Assembly: GCA_905182865.1 (NCBI GenBank)
Contig: CAJJCY010000001.1
Span: forward strand, 1-64,000
Length of the DNA stretch: 64,000 nt
Direction of reading: 5' to 3'
Origin: an uncultured SAR324 cluster bacterium
Lineage (GTDB): Bacteria; SAR324; NAC60-12
The notes beneath the pieces are model-generated. The model made no database searches. It worked only from the letters and a program-made list of their open reading frames with translations, and was not told the origin of the DNA. Positions 62,454 through 64,000 of the stretch are shown piece by piece. Numbering within the stretch: position 1 is the first letter of the stretch; every line of letters begins with the position of its first letter. The position numbers and the translations under genes are program-made.

Positions 62454-62870
62454 ATGTCAATCAGTCGTGATGAGCTAGTTAATATTTTTACAGTAGTAAG
62501 TTTTTTAGCACATGCTGAAAAAGATGTCCACGTAGCTGAAAAGAAAGTCCTGATTGCTGTTTTCAAAGCTGCAGGAATCACACAGGAAGAGCAGAATAAA
62601 ATGAAATCAAACACTTCTCTGGAAGAGATGTTAAAACACATCCAGTCAGTTGAAGCAAAGCATACACTTGTTGAGTTAATGGCTTTAGTGGCAGCATCTG
62701 ATGGTAAATTTGAAGACGAGGAGCGTGTTATCATCAAAAAAATTATGAAACGCGTTGGAGTTGCGGACGATCATCCATATTTCGACGATAATAATCTTGA
62801 TGTTCCTTCAGTTCGTGCCAATGTCGGAAAAATATTGAAATCAATAAAAACTTTAGCCCCCAAGCCCTGA
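62454..62870 (+). CDS. TerB-like protein
   Basis: A 138-residue all-helical protein of the TerB/DjlA-N-like family. FLAHAEKDVHVAEKKVLIAV (about residues 18-37) and LVAASDGKFEDEERVIIKKI (about 78-97) are the paired acidic D-G/D-V-x3-E motifs that bind metal ions in tellurite-resistance TerB. No other ter genes are present, so the name describes fold rather than resistance. AAAGG occurs a few bases before the start. Confidence 0.75.
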   Translation: MSISRDELVNIFTVVSFLAHAEKDVHVAEKKVLIAVFKAAGITQEEQNKMKSNTSLEEMLKHIQSVEAKHTLVELMALVAASDGKFEDEERVIIKKIMKRVGVADDHPYFDDNNLDVPSVRANVGKILKSIKTLAPKP

Positions 62871-63058
62871 AAAATTTCTAATACACGGCGTTTTATAATA
62901 TGAGAATGTATTTCAATACATGTTTACAAACTATACGTAAATAGTGGGCTTTTGTAAAGAATCCTGAGACTGGTAACGGAAGAGGTTAAATTTACTGGAG
63001 GATGCAGACAGATATACAATACCCGCCTGCATTTTAGAGATCTTTATAAAGAAGCAGT

Positions 63059-63277
63059 TTAGATTCGCGTTTCCGTTTCAAAGTCTATGTTCAGTTGGCT
63101 CATGATACTATCCGCTGCTTCAGTGTAAGTGTTATCCAAAGCAAGATCATTTTTCAGTAAAAATCCATTATCATTGTATTCTACCTTTTCGATCATACCA
63201 CCTTTTTTAAGAAAGCGGGCCATCGCTTCGCTTACTTCTTGATGTGAAATAACTTTATCTTTTTTATTTTTAGCCAT
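63059..63277 (-). CDS. Uncharacterised 72-residue protein under a CIRCE-type promoter
   Basis: A small basic-to-acidic protein beginning AKNKKDKVISHQEVSEAMAR, with IEKVEYNDNGFLLKNDLALD in the centre. It has no membrane helix or Cys. I recognise no family. GAGGAAAAAATG gives a good ribosome-binding site. The gene lies about 130 bases downstream of a TTGACA-N17-TAAAGT promoter overlapped by an almost perfect CIRCE element, so heat-shock control through HrcA is the strongest clue to its role. It is monocistronic, as the next gene (TerB) is convergent. Confidence 0.75.
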   Translation of the reverse strand: MAKNKKDKVISHQEVSEAMARFLKKGGMIEKVEYNDNGFLLKNDLALDNTYTEAADSIMSQLNIDFETETRI

Positions 63278-63404
63278 TTTTTCCTCAATAATTTAAGTTT
63301 TATCTTGTATTGACTCAGAAGGTCCGTTTATTACTATAACATTACGTCAACATTCGACTCTTTTCGCACTTTCGGAACCATTTGAAATAACGATTTAAAT
63401 GTTG

Positions 63405-63442
63405 TTAGCACTCACTTTACAAGAGTGCTAGTAGTGTGTCAA
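63405..63442 (-). promoter_or_regulatory. CIRCE (HrcA operator) over a sigma-70 promoter
   Basis: TTAGCACTC (63405-63413), nine-base spacer, GAGTGCTAG (63423-63431): the CIRCE consensus apart from the last base. On the minus strand TTGACA (63442-63437) and TAAAGT (63419-63414) stand 17 bases apart, so the operator covers the spacer and -10. This is the arrangement known from HrcA-repressed groE and dnaK promoters. Confidence 0.88.
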
Positions 63443-63518
63443 GCTTTTTCTTTAAATAATGCATTTTTTTACTATTTTTTTTATATGGTGTTATTTGATG
63501 CAGAAATCACAGGATAAG

Positions 63519-63830
63519 TCATTCTGTCCAAAAGCAGTCTGTACCATCTAATACCATGTGTATGAGCAATCCAATAGCAATAATTCGTAAACGAGGAGAA
63601 AAAAGTGAAACAAGATAAATTCCGATGGCAGGCCAACTATGGAAAGGATGAAAACCTAGACTGCAACGGTTTGGATCAAAAACAGGTTCAGCTAGAAGGT
63701 GATCAAAATCTACTGCGAAAGTCAGTGCCATTATAATAAACGGTCGTAGCCATAGTTCTCTCCAAACAGTTTTAGCTACTATGAACGGTACTAAAAAATG
63801 AAGAATGATATGAATGATGGAACGTTCCAT
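63519..63830 (-). CDS. DUF6122 family membrane protein
   Basis: A 103-residue small membrane protein with about three hydrophobic helices and conserved polar motifs: HIILHFLVPFIVAK (residues 7-20), AVDFDHLLAEPVFDPNRCSL and FHPFHSWPAIGIYL, then HMVLDGTDC. This His/Asp-rich pattern matches DUF6122, which resembles membrane metal-dependent hydrolases (LexA-binding/inner-membrane YdjM type) in layout. Function unknown. It ends 88 bases from the CIRCE element but is transcribed from its own region further right. Confidence 0.8.
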   Translation of the reverse strand: MERSIIHIILHFLVPFIVAKTVWRELWLRPFIIMALTFAVDFDHLLAEPVFDPNRCSLGFHPFHSWPAIGIYLVSLFSPRLRIIAIGLLIHMVLDGTDCFWTE

Positions 63831-63895
63831 TATGTTATCTGTGATTTTGGATTATTAATTTCAGATTAGTACAACTGAAATCCTGCTTAAATTTC

Positions 63896-64000
63896 ATTCT
63901 CAGAAAAACAGATCACATCTCGAATATTTTGTATACCGCAAAGCCACATAATCAAACGGTCAACTCCCAAGGCCATTCCTGAACTCTCAGGTAATCCCTG
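63896..64000 (-). CDS. epmA: C-terminus of an EpmA-like (class II lysyl-tRNA synthetase-related) protein
   Basis: The minus strand from the window edge reads LPESSGMALGVDRLIMWLCG, then IQNIRDVICFSENEI and TAA at 63898-63896. This is motif 3 and the end of class II lysine-tRNA-synthetase-like proteins. The short tail without the longer LysRS ending suggests EpmA (PoxA/GenX), which lysylates elongation factor P. Most of the gene lies beyond the window, so LysRS proper is not excluded. Confidence 0.65.

Overview
The window is about 64 kb of chromosome from a Gram-negative, flagellated, roughly 40% GC bacterium. The flagellar export/basal-body genes fliF-fliH-fliI, FabI, Psd, MetA under a SAM riboswitch, a CIRCE element and the tRNA-rpmG-tRNA-Trp-secE-nusG-rplKAJL block fit a proteobacterial-like lineage. 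A delta-proteobacterial or SAR324-type organism is my best guess, held with low confidence. Reading frames of several normally essential genes (ftsH, ruvB, rplA, rplL, glnD) and of several accessory genes are broken by single-base indels, often beside homopolymers. The consensus therefore probably carries indel errors, and frame-based claims should be read with that in mind.

Bases 1-2318 are one uninterrupted 8-bp tandem repeat (about 290 copies, no variant unit). From there to 13.5 kb lies an accessory island: a GxxExxY putative nuclease, an AbiE-type pair, two PIN-toxin pairs with different antitoxins (5.7-7.4 kb), two AAA ATPases with DUF4143, RelB/YafQ modules (one decayed) and a Phd/PIN pair. 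Spacers throughout most of the island are filled by dispersed, diverged copies of the same ACAGGATT-type sequence plus a companion motif (GGCTTAGCTGGG followed by GCTAA or GCAAA). Several units have their own visible promoter or palindromic operator.

From 13.5 to 27.2 kb: a UDP-sugar 4,6-dehydratase, an EamA exporter, an amidase, and then a myo-inositol catabolic operon (iolD, a Gfo/Idh dehydrogenase, iolE, an SDR, iolG, an iolC-iolJ fusion, iolB). A 4.4-kb block follows (27.26-31.66 kb), bounded by 120-bp direct repeats exactly 4400 bp apart. It holds a decayed sugar locus on the minus strand: a kinase, an aldolase-like protein and two permeases. Next comes an AfuABC-type ABC importer, then minus-strand fliI-fliH-fliF and a MATE exporter.

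From 42.7 kb the window is housekeeping: ftsH, psd, fabI, a nitronate monooxygenase/FabK-like enzyme, four tRNAs with rpmG, secE-nusG-rplKA, an L10 leader with rplJL ending in a terminator (no rpoB follows), an ATCase-like pyrB, a tandem CDP-alcohol phosphatidyltransferase, ruvB, a long glnD, metA, a low-complexity membrane protein, an HNH nuclease, a TerB protein, a CIRCE-controlled 72-residue protein, a DUF6122 protein and the C-terminus of an epmA-like gene at the right edge. The most unusual signals are the octamer array with its related island spacers, the mispaired 5' acceptor strands of all four tRNA genes, the CIRCE element in front of an unknown small gene, the duplicated boundary of the 4.4-kb block, and the acidic extensions on NusG and FliH.
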